A DNA stretch of 12,478 nt from CAZDHT01 sp964505325 (GTDB taxonomy: Bacteria; Planctomycetota; PUPC01), in contig CAZDHT010000159.1 in the NCBI GenBank assembly GCA_964505325.1, positions 1 through 12,478 on the forward strand, in the 5' to 3' direction. Below, one piece after another: positions 5,743-12,427 of this stretch. A program made the translations under genes and the position numbers. How positions within the stretch are numbered: position 1 is the first letter of the stretch; the number at the start of each line of letters is the position of its first letter. Below the pieces are notes generated by a model, which was given only the letters and a program-made list of their open reading frames with translations, was not told the origin of the DNA and ran no database searches.

Positions 5743-7473
5743 ATGGAGAAGAGACCATACGGCTGGCTGATTCTCCTCGCCGTGCTTATCGTGGCCGGGA
5801 CCGGCGCGGCCGCGTTCTATGTGGGTTACAGAATTGGCGTGGACAGGGCGTTCTATCGGGACACGCGCCTTGCGGAGTCGCCCGAGCCGACTTCATCCGT
5901 GCCGGCGGTCTGGAAGGACCCGCCGACCACTGAGCCGGCCGGGCCGCCCCCGGCGATCAAGACCGCGCCTGCGGCCGATGTGTCGGCCCCCGCCGTTCCG
6001 TTCGCCATCGACGTCACCAAGCCGATACGAATCAGTTGGCCGTTGGACATCGGGCCGGACATCAGCCTGGACGCGACGGACCCGCGCGTGTGCCTCCGCG
6101 CCCGCCAAGGGGTGAACGAGATCCAGACCCCCGGCTCGGGCGCCGCACTGTATGCTTTTCGTGTCAAGGATCCGGGCCGACAGGATGCGGGCCGATACCA
6201 GACATTATTCCGCGTCCGGTGGACCAGCGACGGTGTCGGGCACGTTGGCTGCAGTGACAGTTGGTTTGCCGGCATCGACGATGCGCCGCTCGAGGTCATC
6301 GGGAGGAAGCAACAAATCTCAACCTGGTTCTGGGAGCGTGGGCCGGATGTCGAGCTTGCGCCGGGCGTTCATTGGCTCCAGGTGGAACTTCGCGAAGACG
6401 GGCCGGTGATGGACAGGGTGGTCGTCGCCCGGGCGGGCGATAGCCGCTCCTCGCAGTTCTTCGACCGCATCCAGCCGACCGAATTCACCCGCCTTGCCGG
6501 CGAGGCGCCGTCTGTCGACCCGCAGCACCCGGTCAAGGACGTCGAGATATCCAGCCTGCCGACCCGCTCGCTCGTCATCGGCAAGGGGCACGTCAACGAG
6601 ATAACCGTCATCGCGTCGTGGCAGGGGCGGGCGGGCGGCGGCTTCACCGGCACGATCGAAGTCGGATGCCCGACGGCGCCCGGCCTGACGGTGAGCGGCG
6701 TCAAAGAGATCTCGTGCGGGCCCGACAAGCCGTTCGCAAAGAACATCGTGAGGCTGCGTTTTCCCGACCGCGCGACCCGTCGCTTCCACTACGTCCGGCT
6801 GAGCGTTCGGGACAAGGCCGGCGCCGCGGTGTTCCACGACGCGATCCGATTCCAGAAGGGCTGCGTGTGGGCATTCCTGGGTCCGTTCCGAAGCATCGCC
6901 CATCGCGCCGGCCGGGGCTACCGCCGAATCGCGCCGCGCGGGACGGGCAGCATCGTCAAGCTGGAGATGCCCTGCGACAAGGACCCCGTGAAGATCGCGC
7001 ACCTCGCCGACGCCGCTTCTCTCGGGCTGGACGCCGTTCCGCTGGCGAGGGGTCGTCGCGACAGGAGCTGGAAGGTCATTTCCGACGGCTCGTGCTACGA
7101 CTGGACGGGCTCGGTCGACTTGCGGAACGTGTACGGCGCGACCGGCCCCGCTTTCGCCTACGCCGTCACCTGGATCCGGGCCGAGCGGGATCTGTCGCAC
7201 CGGTCGTTCAACTTCCAGGTCGACGACTCGGGGTGGCTGTGGGTGAACGGGCGCACCATCGCCACGTTGCCGGTCGACCTGCCGCGCGAGGCGAACCGGC
7301 TATGGAGCTCGGGCACATTGGGGTGGGGGCCGAACCCCGTCGTGGTCAAGGTCGCCCAGATCACGGCTTACTGGGGGTTCCGCTTCGACGTGGTCGACTG
7401 GCACTGGCAGGGTCGGCGGGGTGACGTCATTACCGGCATCGAGCAAGCCCAGTGGCCGAAGCCACACCGTTGA
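5743..7473 (+). CDS. Membrane-anchored multi-domain beta-sandwich protein, possible carbohydrate binding
   Basis: A 576-residue protein of no named family that I recognise. A short basic N-terminus and one hydrophobic segment (about 8-29) form an uncleaved signal anchor, with a Pro/Ala-rich linker (45-86). The region 88-230 resembles a CBM35/CBM6-type galactose-binding-like fold: RYQTLFRVRW and, near its end, the pattern APGVHWLQVELREDG with MDRVVVAR typical of such domains. Residues 262-372 look like an Ig-like beta domain. Residues 443-560 form another Trp-rich sandwich (FQVDDSGWLWVNG at 491-503). No catalytic site is evident, so binding or scaffolding at the cell surface is inferred. ATG 5743 is preferred over ATG 5704 because GGAG lies just upstream and the signal anchor follows directly. 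Monocistronic; converges on the flavoprotein gene. Confidence 0.82.
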   Translation: MEKRPYGWLILLAVLIVAGTGAAAFYVGYRIGVDRAFYRDTRLAESPEPTSSVPAVWKDPPTTEPAGPPPAIKTAPAADVSAPAVPFAIDVTKPIRISWPLDIGPDISLDATDPRVCLRARQGVNEIQTPGSGAALYAFRVKDPGRQDAGRYQTLFRVRWTSDGVGHVGCSDSWFAGIDDAPLEVIGRKQQISTWFWERGPDVELAPGVHWLQVELREDGPVMDRVVVARAGDSRSSQFFDRIQPTEFTRLAGEAPSVDPQHPVKDVEISSLPTRSLVIGKGHVNEITVIASWQGRAGGGFTGTIEVGCPTAPGLTVSGVKEISCGPDKPFAKNIVRLRFPDRATRRFHYVRLSVRDKAGAAVFHDAIRFQKGCVWAFLGPFRSIAHRAGRGYRRIAPRGTGSIVKLEMPCDKDPVKIAHLADAASLGLDAVPLARGRRDRSWKVISDGSCYDWTGSVDLRNVYGATGPAFAYAVTWIRAERDLSHRSFNFQVDDSGWLWVNGRTIATLPVDLPREANRLWSSGTLGWGPNPVVVKVAQITAYWGFRFDVVDWHWQGRRGDVITGIEQAQWPKPHR

Positions 7474-7482
7474 ACCGGCGAC

Positions 7483-7503
7483 CGCTTCCCCAGCGGGGCG
7501 AGC
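7483..7503. terminator. Possible weak bidirectional hairpin between convergent genes
   Basis: In the 31-bp gap between two convergent stop codons, CCCC (7488-7491) and GGGG (7495-7498) can pair around AGC, with imperfect flanking pairs GCT/AGC. No clear T-run follows on either strand, so intrinsic termination is doubtful. Confidence 0.22.
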
Positions 7504-7504
7504 A

Positions 7505-7963
7505 TCAGTAGCCCGATTGCTTTCCGGTCATGCTCTCGATGTCAACTCGGATGATGGCCAGCTTGCCGACCGCTTCGTCGCTGTACGCCCCGGACCGGTC
7601 CGAGTACTGGCTCATCAGGATGTCCAACGCCTCGCGTTTCGATTCGACGTCTTCCACGAACGACGCCTTCCCGAACGCGATGACGCTCCGGTATCTCATC
7701 GTGCACTGACATGCTTGCTCGTTCGTCACGAGTTCGGTGTCGATATCGAACTCGACACACACGCGGCTGTTCCTCCGGAGGATGTCGATCTTCCTGCCTT
7801 CCCCGGCGCCGTGGAAGTACAGGGCGCCATCTTTGTACCCGAAGCACAAGGGCACCACGTAGGGCCAACCGTCGTCCGAGACAGCCAATCGGCAGACCCG
7901 GGCTCGGCGCACGATCGACTCGATGGCCGCTTGGTCCGTTATCTGCTTGTCTTTTCTCCTCAT
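7505..7963 (-). CDS. Pyridoxamine 5'-phosphate oxidase-fold flavoprotein (NimA-like family)
   Basis: A 152-residue split-barrel flavoprotein. Family features in order: an N-terminal helix; the strand RLAVSDDGWPYVVPLCFGYKDG (25-46); YFHGAGEGRKIDIL (49-62), the phosphate/FMN-contacting stretch typical of NimA-like members; a core strand VCVEFD; and YRSVIAFGKASFVED (91-105). Members bind FMN (some F420 or haem) and act as oxidoreductases on small molecules; NimA itself reduces nitroimidazoles. The actual substrate here cannot be inferred. ATG 7963 fits the family N-terminus and has a G-rich stretch a few bases upstream. A GTG at 8005 in frame would add 14 atypical residues. It lies about 90 nt downstream of tRNA-Gln on the same strand and may be read through from the tRNA promoter; no other promoter was clear. 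Confidence 0.85.
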   Translation of the reverse strand: MRRKDKQITDQAAIESIVRRARVCRLAVSDDGWPYVVPLCFGYKDGALYFHGAGEGRKIDILRRNSRVCVEFDIDTELVTNEQACQCTMRYRSVIAFGKASFVEDVESKREALDILMSQYSDRSGAYSDEAVGKLAIIRVDIESMTGKQSGY

Positions 7964-8053
7964 GCAGCCCCCGGTTTCATTGCCTTTCGGTAACACTTCA
8001 GCCACTTGGCGGGAGCCGCTCAGGATCTTCTCCGAAGCGGCCGGTGCTCACAC

Positions 8054-8127
8054 TGGCTGGGGAACGAGGATTCGAACCTCGACTACCTGATCCAGAGTCA
8101 GGCGTGCTACCATTGCACTATTCCCCA
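8054..8127 (-). tRNA. tRNA-Gln (anticodon CTG), CCA encoded
   Basis: Read on the minus strand, the acceptor arms TGGGGAA (5') and TTCCCCA (3') pair perfectly, followed by G and an encoded CCA (8054-8056). The anticodon stem CCTGA/TCAGG encloses the 7-nt loop CTCTGGA, giving anticodon CTG, which reads the glutamine codon CAG. The T arm CGAGG-TTCGAAT-CCTCG is perfect and the D arm carries AATGGTA. Its length, 71 nt plus CCA, is normal for tRNA-Gln. A strong promoter lies directly upstream. Confidence 0.96.
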
Positions 8128-8139
8128 AGCTGTCGGTGG

Positions 8140-8168
8140 ATTATACGATCGAGTCCGCCGCGAAGCAA
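8140..8168 (-). promoter_or_regulatory. Promoter of tRNA-Gln
   Basis: On the minus strand a perfect -10 box TATAAT (8140-8145) lies 17 bp downstream of TTGCTT (8163-8168). Transcription would start near 8133, a few bases before the mature tRNA 5' end at 8127. Confidence 0.75.
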
Positions 8169-8474
8169 GGAAAATGTGGCGGGCCGCCAGAGGGTATGGA
8201 AGAATTCCACACCCGCTCTGCAAAATGTTCCGCTTCTGATTACGGTTTCGCTCCGGTCTCAACGGCAGGGAGGCGCGGTCGGCAAGATAAGTCATACCTG
8301 CTGGCCGGCTTATGGAAACGGCCAGATCTGGGCGAGAATCTGCCTTCCTCTGGCACGCAATGTGCTATGCCAATAGCCGGTGCGGTGGTTCGCCGCCCGC
8401 AGGCCGACGGGCCGCCCTAAACCTTTCGGATTCGCGATCTTTGGGTCCGTTGGCTTGCGTGGATGTAGCCCCAT

Positions 8475-8515
8475 CCCCGAAAGTCCTGGCCACTCCCCCT
8501 GGGACTTTCACGGGG
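8475..8515. repeat. Inverted repeat, bulged hairpin
   Basis: CCCCG (8475-8479) pairs with CGGGG (8511-8515), and GAAAGTCC (8479-8486) pairs with GGACTTTC (8502-8509), giving a long stem with a small bulge. The left arm contains the motif AGTCCTGGCCACT, repeated with one change 67 bp further on. Confidence 0.65.
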
Positions 8516-8569
8516 CTCGCGCCGCTCGCCACCGCACCGCCCCCTCTTAGTCCTGGCGACTTTATCGGC

Positions 8570-8631
8570 AGGATCCTTTTTCGGGCACAACTCAGGATCT
8601 AATCGCACCGTGTCGCCCGAAAAAGGGTCCT
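8570..8631 (+). repeat. 17-bp inverted repeat with 28-nt loop
   Basis: The left arm 8570-8586 and right arm 8615-8631 are reverse complements at 16 of 17 positions. On a plus-strand RNA the one exception (T8574 opposite G8627) becomes a G-U wobble, so the stem is fully paired. On the minus strand it would be an A-C mismatch. That asymmetry hints at a plus-strand transcript. No T-run follows the right arm, so it is not a standard terminator. Confidence 0.7.
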
Positions 8632-8716
8632 ACCACCTTGTACACCGCAGGGAGTGGGCATCCTGGTTGTGGGGAACACGCGGTGAGGAGATGAACGCCC
8701 CGCCGAACGTGAGGGC

Positions 8717-8744
8717 TTGTTTTTCTGCGCCGGATGTGGATAAT
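8717..8744 (+). promoter_or_regulatory. Candidate promoter upstream of the coiled-coil lipoprotein
   Basis: TTGTTT (8717-8722) and GATAAT (8739-8744) are 16 bp apart. If used, transcription would start near 8751 and leave a leader of about 200 nt before the lipoprotein ATG at 8952. No known riboswitch fold is recognisable in that leader. Confidence 0.38.
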
Positions 8745-8951
8745 ACAGATTAGCGTGTTCTGCGGCAGTAGCCAAGTGACTCGTCCATATCACATAACGT
8801 ACCCGGCCTCCGCGTGCCAAGTACGTCACGCTTTGTGGAAATGCGGTCGCTTATGGCTTTCTCCCTGAAAAACCAAGTCGGGGCGCGTGCCCTCGTTCAC
8901 TCGCGGCACCGGCCGGTCGACGCCGTTTTCCTGGTCATCCTAAGAGAAGAA

Positions 8952-9779
8952 ATGCGAACAATGCGAAGCAGAATACTTCGGTACCTGATCTCGGTCGGGA
9001 TGCTCCTCGCGGCCGGCTGCGCGTCGCAGTCGGACGTCGACCGTCTCACGACGCAGATCGACGAGATTGCCGCCCAGCAGGCCAAGCACAGAGAGCAGGT
9101 CGAGGCCCGGCTGAGCAAGGCCGAGGGCGAGGCCGGCAAGTTCGGCCCGCTCGACGCCGAGTTCGCCAACATGAAGCTCCGCGTCAATGCGGCGATCTCC
9201 GGGCTCGACAGCCAGTTGAAGAGCCAGTCTGAGGTCGTCCGTCAGGAAGTCAAAGCGGCAACGGGCCTGCTCAAGAGCCAGGAACAGCGCCTGACACAAC
9301 TCAAGGCCGCCACCGACAGACTGGTCAAGGACGTGGCCATGTTGAGGGCCTCCACGAACACGCAACTCAAGGCCCTGAAGCAGTCCGTCGATCGGGAACT
9401 GGCCGCGCTGAAAGGCTCCACCGATGGGCGGCTCAAGTCCCTACAGCAATCCACCGACACCGAGCTCACCGCCCTCAAGCAGGCGGCGGGCAAGCGGGCC
9501 GCCGAGTTGAAGAGTTCAGCGGACAGGCTCGTGGAGCTGAAACGGACAACTGACAAGCGGTTCGTTGCCGAGAAGCAATCGATCGACAAGCGACTCGCCG
9601 CGCAACAGGCGGATCTGGCGAAGCTCGAGGCTAAGGTGACGGCGAGCATCAAGGCGCTGGAAGCGAATCTGCAGAAGACATCAAAATCGCTCGATGCCGC
9701 AATCAAGGACCTCAGGAAGGCCGTCGAAGATGCCGCCAAGCGAAGCACGTCGCCCCAGGAGAAGCCCGGCGACAAGTGA
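8952..9779 (+). CDS. Lipoprotein with long 11-residue-repeat coiled coil
   Basis: A 275-residue lipoprotein. A short basic N-terminus and hydrophobic core lead to the lipobox LAAGC, placing the lipidated residue at Cys23; Ala24 at +2 does not suggest inner-membrane retention by the enterobacterial rule. Nearly all the rest is predicted helix rich in Lys, Gln, Ala and Leu. Residues 131-217 are eight tandem 11-residue units with consensus LKxSTDxRLxA, the sixth one residue short. The helix is interrupted around 62-67 (GKFGPL). The tail (265-275) is polar. No enzyme motif is present, so a structural spacer, tether or scaffold in the envelope is inferred. ATG 8952 follows a purine-rich AGAGAAGAA; ATG 8961 is an alternative three codons in. 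The frame stays open upstream but without a signal sequence. Confidence 0.82.
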   Translation: MRTMRSRILRYLISVGMLLAAGCASQSDVDRLTTQIDEIAAQQAKHREQVEARLSKAEGEAGKFGPLDAEFANMKLRVNAAISGLDSQLKSQSEVVRQEVKAATGLLKSQEQRLTQLKAATDRLVKDVAMLRASTNTQLKALKQSVDRELAALKGSTDGRLKSLQQSTDTELTALKQAAGKRAAELKSSADRLVELKRTTDKRFVAEKQSIDKRLAAQQADLAKLEAKVTASIKALEANLQKTSKSLDAAIKDLRKAVEDAAKRSTSPQEKPGDK

Positions 9780-9889
9780 CCGCCCGCGTCCGCGCGCAGA
9801 AGGGCCGCGATTGATGGCCGGAACGCCGAGTTCTCGTCGCTACGTTCGTCTTCTTGTGACGAGCGGCCGTCCCGCTGGGCACATTTTGA
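9780..9889. other. Short gap between lipoprotein and ribosomal operon
   Basis: GC-rich near the lipoprotein stop, with self-complementary CGCG runs but no clear stem plus T-run. A terminator is expected here because a new strong promoter follows, but I cannot identify one. Confidence 0.3.
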
Positions 9890-9918
9890 TTGACTTAGCT
9901 GCGAGCGATGGCTATAAT
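9890..9918 (+). promoter_or_regulatory. Strong promoter of rplM-rpsI
   Basis: TTGACT (9890-9895) and a perfect TATAAT (9913-9918) are separated by the ideal 17 bp. Transcription would start near 9925, leaving a leader of about 38 nt. This matches the expected high expression of ribosomal protein genes. Confidence 0.85.
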
Positions 9919-9962
9919 CCTCGGTTCTGAGCCCTGATGAGCCGATGGCAGGCGAAGCAGCG

Positions 9963-10394
9963 ATGACGAAGACGTACATGGCGAAGCGGTCCGACATAGA
10001 GGCCAAATGGCACGTGGTGGATGCCGAGGGGCAGATTCTCGGCCGGCTGGCCGCCAAGATCGCGCGTGTGCTTCAGGGCAAGCATAAGCCCACGTACACG
10101 CCCCACGTCGACACCGGGGACTTCGTGATCGTGATCAACGCGGAGAAGTTCGTGGTCACCGGCCGAAAGATGAAGAACAAGATGTACTATCACGCGTCGG
10201 GCTATCCCGGCGGGCTCACGGAGACCCCGCTCCAGGAGCTTCTGGTGAAGAAGCCCACGGAAGCGTTCAGTTTGGCGGTCAAGCGGATGCTGCCCAAGAC
10301 CAAACTCGGCCGGGCAATGTTCACCAAGCTCAAGGTGTACGCGGGGCCGGAGCATCCTCACGCGGCGCAGCAGCCCGAGCCGCTGAAGGTATAA
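9963..10394 (+). CDS. rplM: 50S ribosomal protein L13
   Basis: A 143-residue L13, the usual length, which binds 23S rRNA early in large-subunit assembly. It aligns along its whole length with other bacterial L13 proteins: WHVVDAEGQILGRLA near the start, GKHKPTYTPHVDTGD, VTGRK, YYHASGYPGG, VKRMLPKTKLGRAMF, and LKVYAGPEHPHAAQQPEPL at the end. ATG 9963 matches the family N-terminus (MTKTYMAK); an in-frame ATG at 9945 would add six residues and has no better ribosome site. It is first in the operon, directly behind a near-consensus promoter, with rpsI 16 nt downstream, the conserved bacterial order. Confidence 0.98.
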   Translation: MTKTYMAKRSDIEAKWHVVDAEGQILGRLAAKIARVLQGKHKPTYTPHVDTGDFVIVINAEKFVVTGRKMKNKMYYHASGYPGGLTETPLQELLVKKPTEAFSLAVKRMLPKTKLGRAMFTKLKVYAGPEHPHAAQQPEPLKV

Positions 10395-10410
10395 CTGTCG
10401 GAGGAACGGC

Positions 10411-10806
10411 GTGGCACACGGTCCTGTTTACATCGGCACCGGGCGGCGAAAGAGTTCCGTCGCGCGCGTCCGGCTGATGCGCGGCACGGGAAACATCAAG
10501 ATCAACGGAACGGATGCGGTTAGCTACTTCCCGCACGAACGCTCCTATCATCACGCTGTCGCTCCGCTCCACGCCACTAAGATGGTAACCAAGTACGATG
10601 TCATCGTGCGCTGCAACGGCGGCGGGTTCAACGGCCAGGCGGGAGCGCTCCGACTCGGCATCGCCCGCGCCCTGCTGAAGGCCGACAACTCGCTCGAAGC
10701 GAAGCTCAGAGACGAAGGACTGCTGACCCGCGACCCGCGCGAAAAAGAGCGCAAGAAATACGGACAGCGCGGCGCCCGGGCCGGGTTCCAGTTCTCCAAG
10801 CGTTAG
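10411..10806 (+). CDS. rpsI: 30S ribosomal protein S9
   Basis: A 131-residue S9, near the usual length. It shows GTGRRKSSVARVRL near the start, GGGFNGQAGALRLGIARAL in the middle and the conserved basic C-terminal tail ending FSKR, which in known ribosomes reaches the P-site tRNA anticodon loop. The start is GTG, set by an excellent GGAGG (10400-10404) 6 nt upstream. Cotranscribed with rplM; a threonine aldolase gene follows closely. Confidence 0.98.
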   Translation: MAHGPVYIGTGRRKSSVARVRLMRGTGNIKINGTDAVSYFPHERSYHHAVAPLHATKMVTKYDVIVRCNGGGFNGQAGALRLGIARALLKADNSLEAKLRDEGLLTRDPREKERKKYGQRGARAGFQFSKR

Positions 10807-10832
10807 ACTGTCTGCCTGCACCGGTTCTTCCG

Positions 10833-11861
10833 ATGATTGACCTTCGCAGCGATACCGTCACCCGCCCCTCCCCCGGCATGCGAAAAGCAATGGCCGAGGC
10901 GGAGGTCGGCGACGACGTCCTCGGAGACGACCCCACCGCGATCAAGCTGGAGGAGAAGGCGGCCGAGTTGCTCGGCAAGGAGGCCGCCGTGTTTGTGCCG
11001 TCGGGGACCATGGCCAACCTGGTGGCCATTCGGGCACAGACTCACCACGGCGACGAGGTCATTTGCGAAGAGACCTCGCACATCGTCCAGTTCGAGGTCG
11101 CCGCGCATGCCGCGGTCTCGGGGGTGCAGCTCAGGATGCTGCCGGCAGACCGCGGGATCCTCGCTCCCGAGCAGATAGAGCCGGCGATTCGCGGAAGCAA
11201 CATCCATCTCCCCGTCACGCGGCTGGTCGTAGTGGAAAACACCCACAACCGGGGAGGCGGCTCGGTCTATCCCGTGTACGTGGTCGCCGAGATAGCCAGA
11301 ATCGCGCGCGAGCACAACGTCGCCGTGCACATGGACGGCGCCCGCCTGCTCAACGCTTGCGCGGCGCTCGACGTGGAGCCGAGCGACTACACGCCGCACC
11401 TGGCCTCTTGCACGCTGTGCCTGTCGAAGGGCCTCGGTGCGCCCATCGGCTCGGTCGTGGCAGGCGACAGGGAGTACATCGAGACGGCGCGGCGCTATCG
11501 CAAGATGTTCGGGGGCGGCATGCGCCAGGTGGGGATCATCGCCGCCGCCGGCATTTACGCGCTCGATCATAACGTCGAGCGTCTCGCGGACGACCACGCC
11601 AACGCGAAGCGCCTCGCGAAGGCGCTCGCCGAGATGCCCGGCGTCGAGCTCGACCCCGCGACGGTCGAAACGAACCTCGTGATCTTCGAAGTCTCGAAGC
11701 CGGGGCTCACCGCCGCTCAGTTCGCCCAGGCGATGGGCGGGCTGGGGGTCGCGTTCTTCGCGATTGGCCCACAGCGCTGCCGGATGGTGACGCATCTTGA
11801 TGTCTCGCGCCAGGACATCGACGAAGCCATCTCGCGCCTCAGCCGGTTCCTTAGTGGCTGA
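10833..11861 (+). CDS. Low-specificity L-threonine aldolase
   Basis: A 342-residue PLP enzyme of fold type I, the usual length for the family. It cleaves L-threonine or L-allo-threonine to glycine and acetaldehyde and is part of cytoplasmic glycine/threonine metabolism. Visible motifs: IDLRSDTVTRPSPGMR at the start; DDPTAIKLEEKAAEL; the cofactor-phosphate loop VFVPSGTMAN (53-62); His83 in TSHIV, which stacks on the PLP ring in relatives; VVENTHNRGGG (133-143); HMDGAR with Asp168 and Arg171; and LSKGLGAPIGS with Lys199 as the Schiff-base lysine. All key residues are present, so it should be active. It starts 26 nt after rpsI with no visible Shine-Dalgarno and no separate promoter, so it is probably read from the ribosomal promoter. 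The related beta-eliminating lyases are a less likely alternative. Confidence 0.93.
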   Translation: MIDLRSDTVTRPSPGMRKAMAEAEVGDDVLGDDPTAIKLEEKAAELLGKEAAVFVPSGTMANLVAIRAQTHHGDEVICEETSHIVQFEVAAHAAVSGVQLRMLPADRGILAPEQIEPAIRGSNIHLPVTRLVVVENTHNRGGGSVYPVYVVAEIARIAREHNVAVHMDGARLLNACAALDVEPSDYTPHLASCTLCLSKGLGAPIGSVVAGDREYIETARRYRKMFGGGMRQVGIIAAAGIYALDHNVERLADDHANAKRLAKALAEMPGVELDPATVETNLVIFEVSKPGLTAAQFAQAMGGLGVAFFAIGPQRCRMVTHLDVSRQDIDEAISRLSRFLSG

Positions 11862-12265
11862 GGTCGCGTCCCTTCGACTGGCCGGAACATACGCAACTCA
11901 CGCTTTTCCATAGTCTTACGCCCTCACGCCACGCCAGAAGCCCGGGGTGCCAAAGTGGCGCAACGGCATCGGTCAGTGGTGCAATTCGGCACCAGACGTA
12001 AGCCTTTGTATTTCGGTGAGTTAGCGCGCCACATGGATTTCATGTCGCGTTTTGGCCACATGATGCAAGACCAGCTCGTTCGGCTCCGCTGCCGGCGCGA
12101 CAATGTATCTTCTTGCAGCGCAAGAGGTAACGGCCTTGCCCGCTGATTTTTCCCGGACTGGCACGGATTTTGCTCTGTAGCCGCGTGGATTCGAGAGGTT
12201 CCCGGACGAGATGCGTCCGAGAACAGGGTTGCCGCAACGGGATGCCGACACTGAGGAAAGGACCA
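11862..12265. other. Intergenic region, no supported gene
   Basis: About 400 bp. A plus-strand frame at 11955-12146 (GTG start) and a minus-strand frame at 11924-12397 are open, but neither has a ribosome site or recognisable family, and they overlap each other. A small inverted repeat GGTGC/GCACC encloses AATTCG near 11980. No terminator for the threonine aldolase is obvious. Confidence 0.45.
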
Positions 12266-12427
12266 ATGGCTCCCAGACAGGCCTGCAATCACGAGAACGC
12301 CCGGTTTCATTCGATGCAGCGGCTGGGCTCTTTGCCGCCGATCGAGTTGTGGCATTGTCCCAACTGCAATAGCACCATCTCGGCGCAGGCGCTGCACAAG
12401 ACCGCTAAGCCGGTCGCGGCTGCCTGA
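12266..12427 (+). CDS. Small putative zinc-ribbon protein
   Basis: A 53-residue open frame with a good ribosome site (GAGGAAAGGA ending 3 nt before the ATG). It has a plausible metal-binding arrangement: Cys7 and His9 (ACNHE) near the start, His15, and WHCPNCNSTIS with Cys31 and Cys34. The spacing of about 22-24 residues between the two ligand pairs fits a small zinc ribbon. The Ala/Lys-rich tail is probably disordered. The frame is open back to 12170, but the ribosome site supports 12266. I recognise no named family; the small size leaves open that it is spurious. Confidence 0.5.
   Translation: MAPRQACNHENARFHSMQRLGSLPPIELWHCPNCNSTISAQALHKTAKPVAAA

Larger units (their letters stand above)
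8169..8716. other. Intergenic region without a supported gene, hairpin-rich in its second half
   Basis: No frame in this stretch has a ribosome site or family resemblance. The first 250 bp show nothing I can name. From 8475 to 8631 there are two strong inverted repeats and a duplicated short motif, AGTCCTGGC followed by C or G and ACT (8482-8494 and 8549-8561). These may belong to a dispersed repeat or an uncharacterised RNA. Confidence 0.6.

Noticed and set aside
5127..5744. Overlapping frames on both strands through the palindrome region
   Set aside because: They stay open because of GC content. Repeated peptides such as RLHVQANT simply translate the palindromes; no ribosome sites.
6319..7200. 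Minus-strand frame opposite the anchored protein
   Set aside because: Antisense shadow; no start signal or family resemblance.
7711..8376. Plus-strand frames across the tRNA reading GERGFEPRLPDPESGVLPLHYSP and GNEDSNLDYLIQSQACYHCTIPQ (second at 8006-8239)
   Set aside because: These are translations of the antisense strand of tRNA-Gln, a well-known source of spurious proteins; no coding evidence exists outside the tRNA.
9242..10057. Minus-strand Ser/Ala/Arg-rich frame opposite the lipoprotein and rplM start
   Set aside because: Reverse-strand reading of the Lys/Gln/Ala coiled-coil repeat; it runs across the strong rplM promoter.
10803..11795. Minus-strand 330-codon frame opposite the threonine aldolase
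   Set aside because: Shadow of a gene with every PLP-enzyme motif intact.
11924..12397. Minus-strand 157-codon frame near the right edge
   Set aside because: No ribosome site or recognisable family, composition like a shadow, and it overlaps the better-supported small zinc-ribbon frame.
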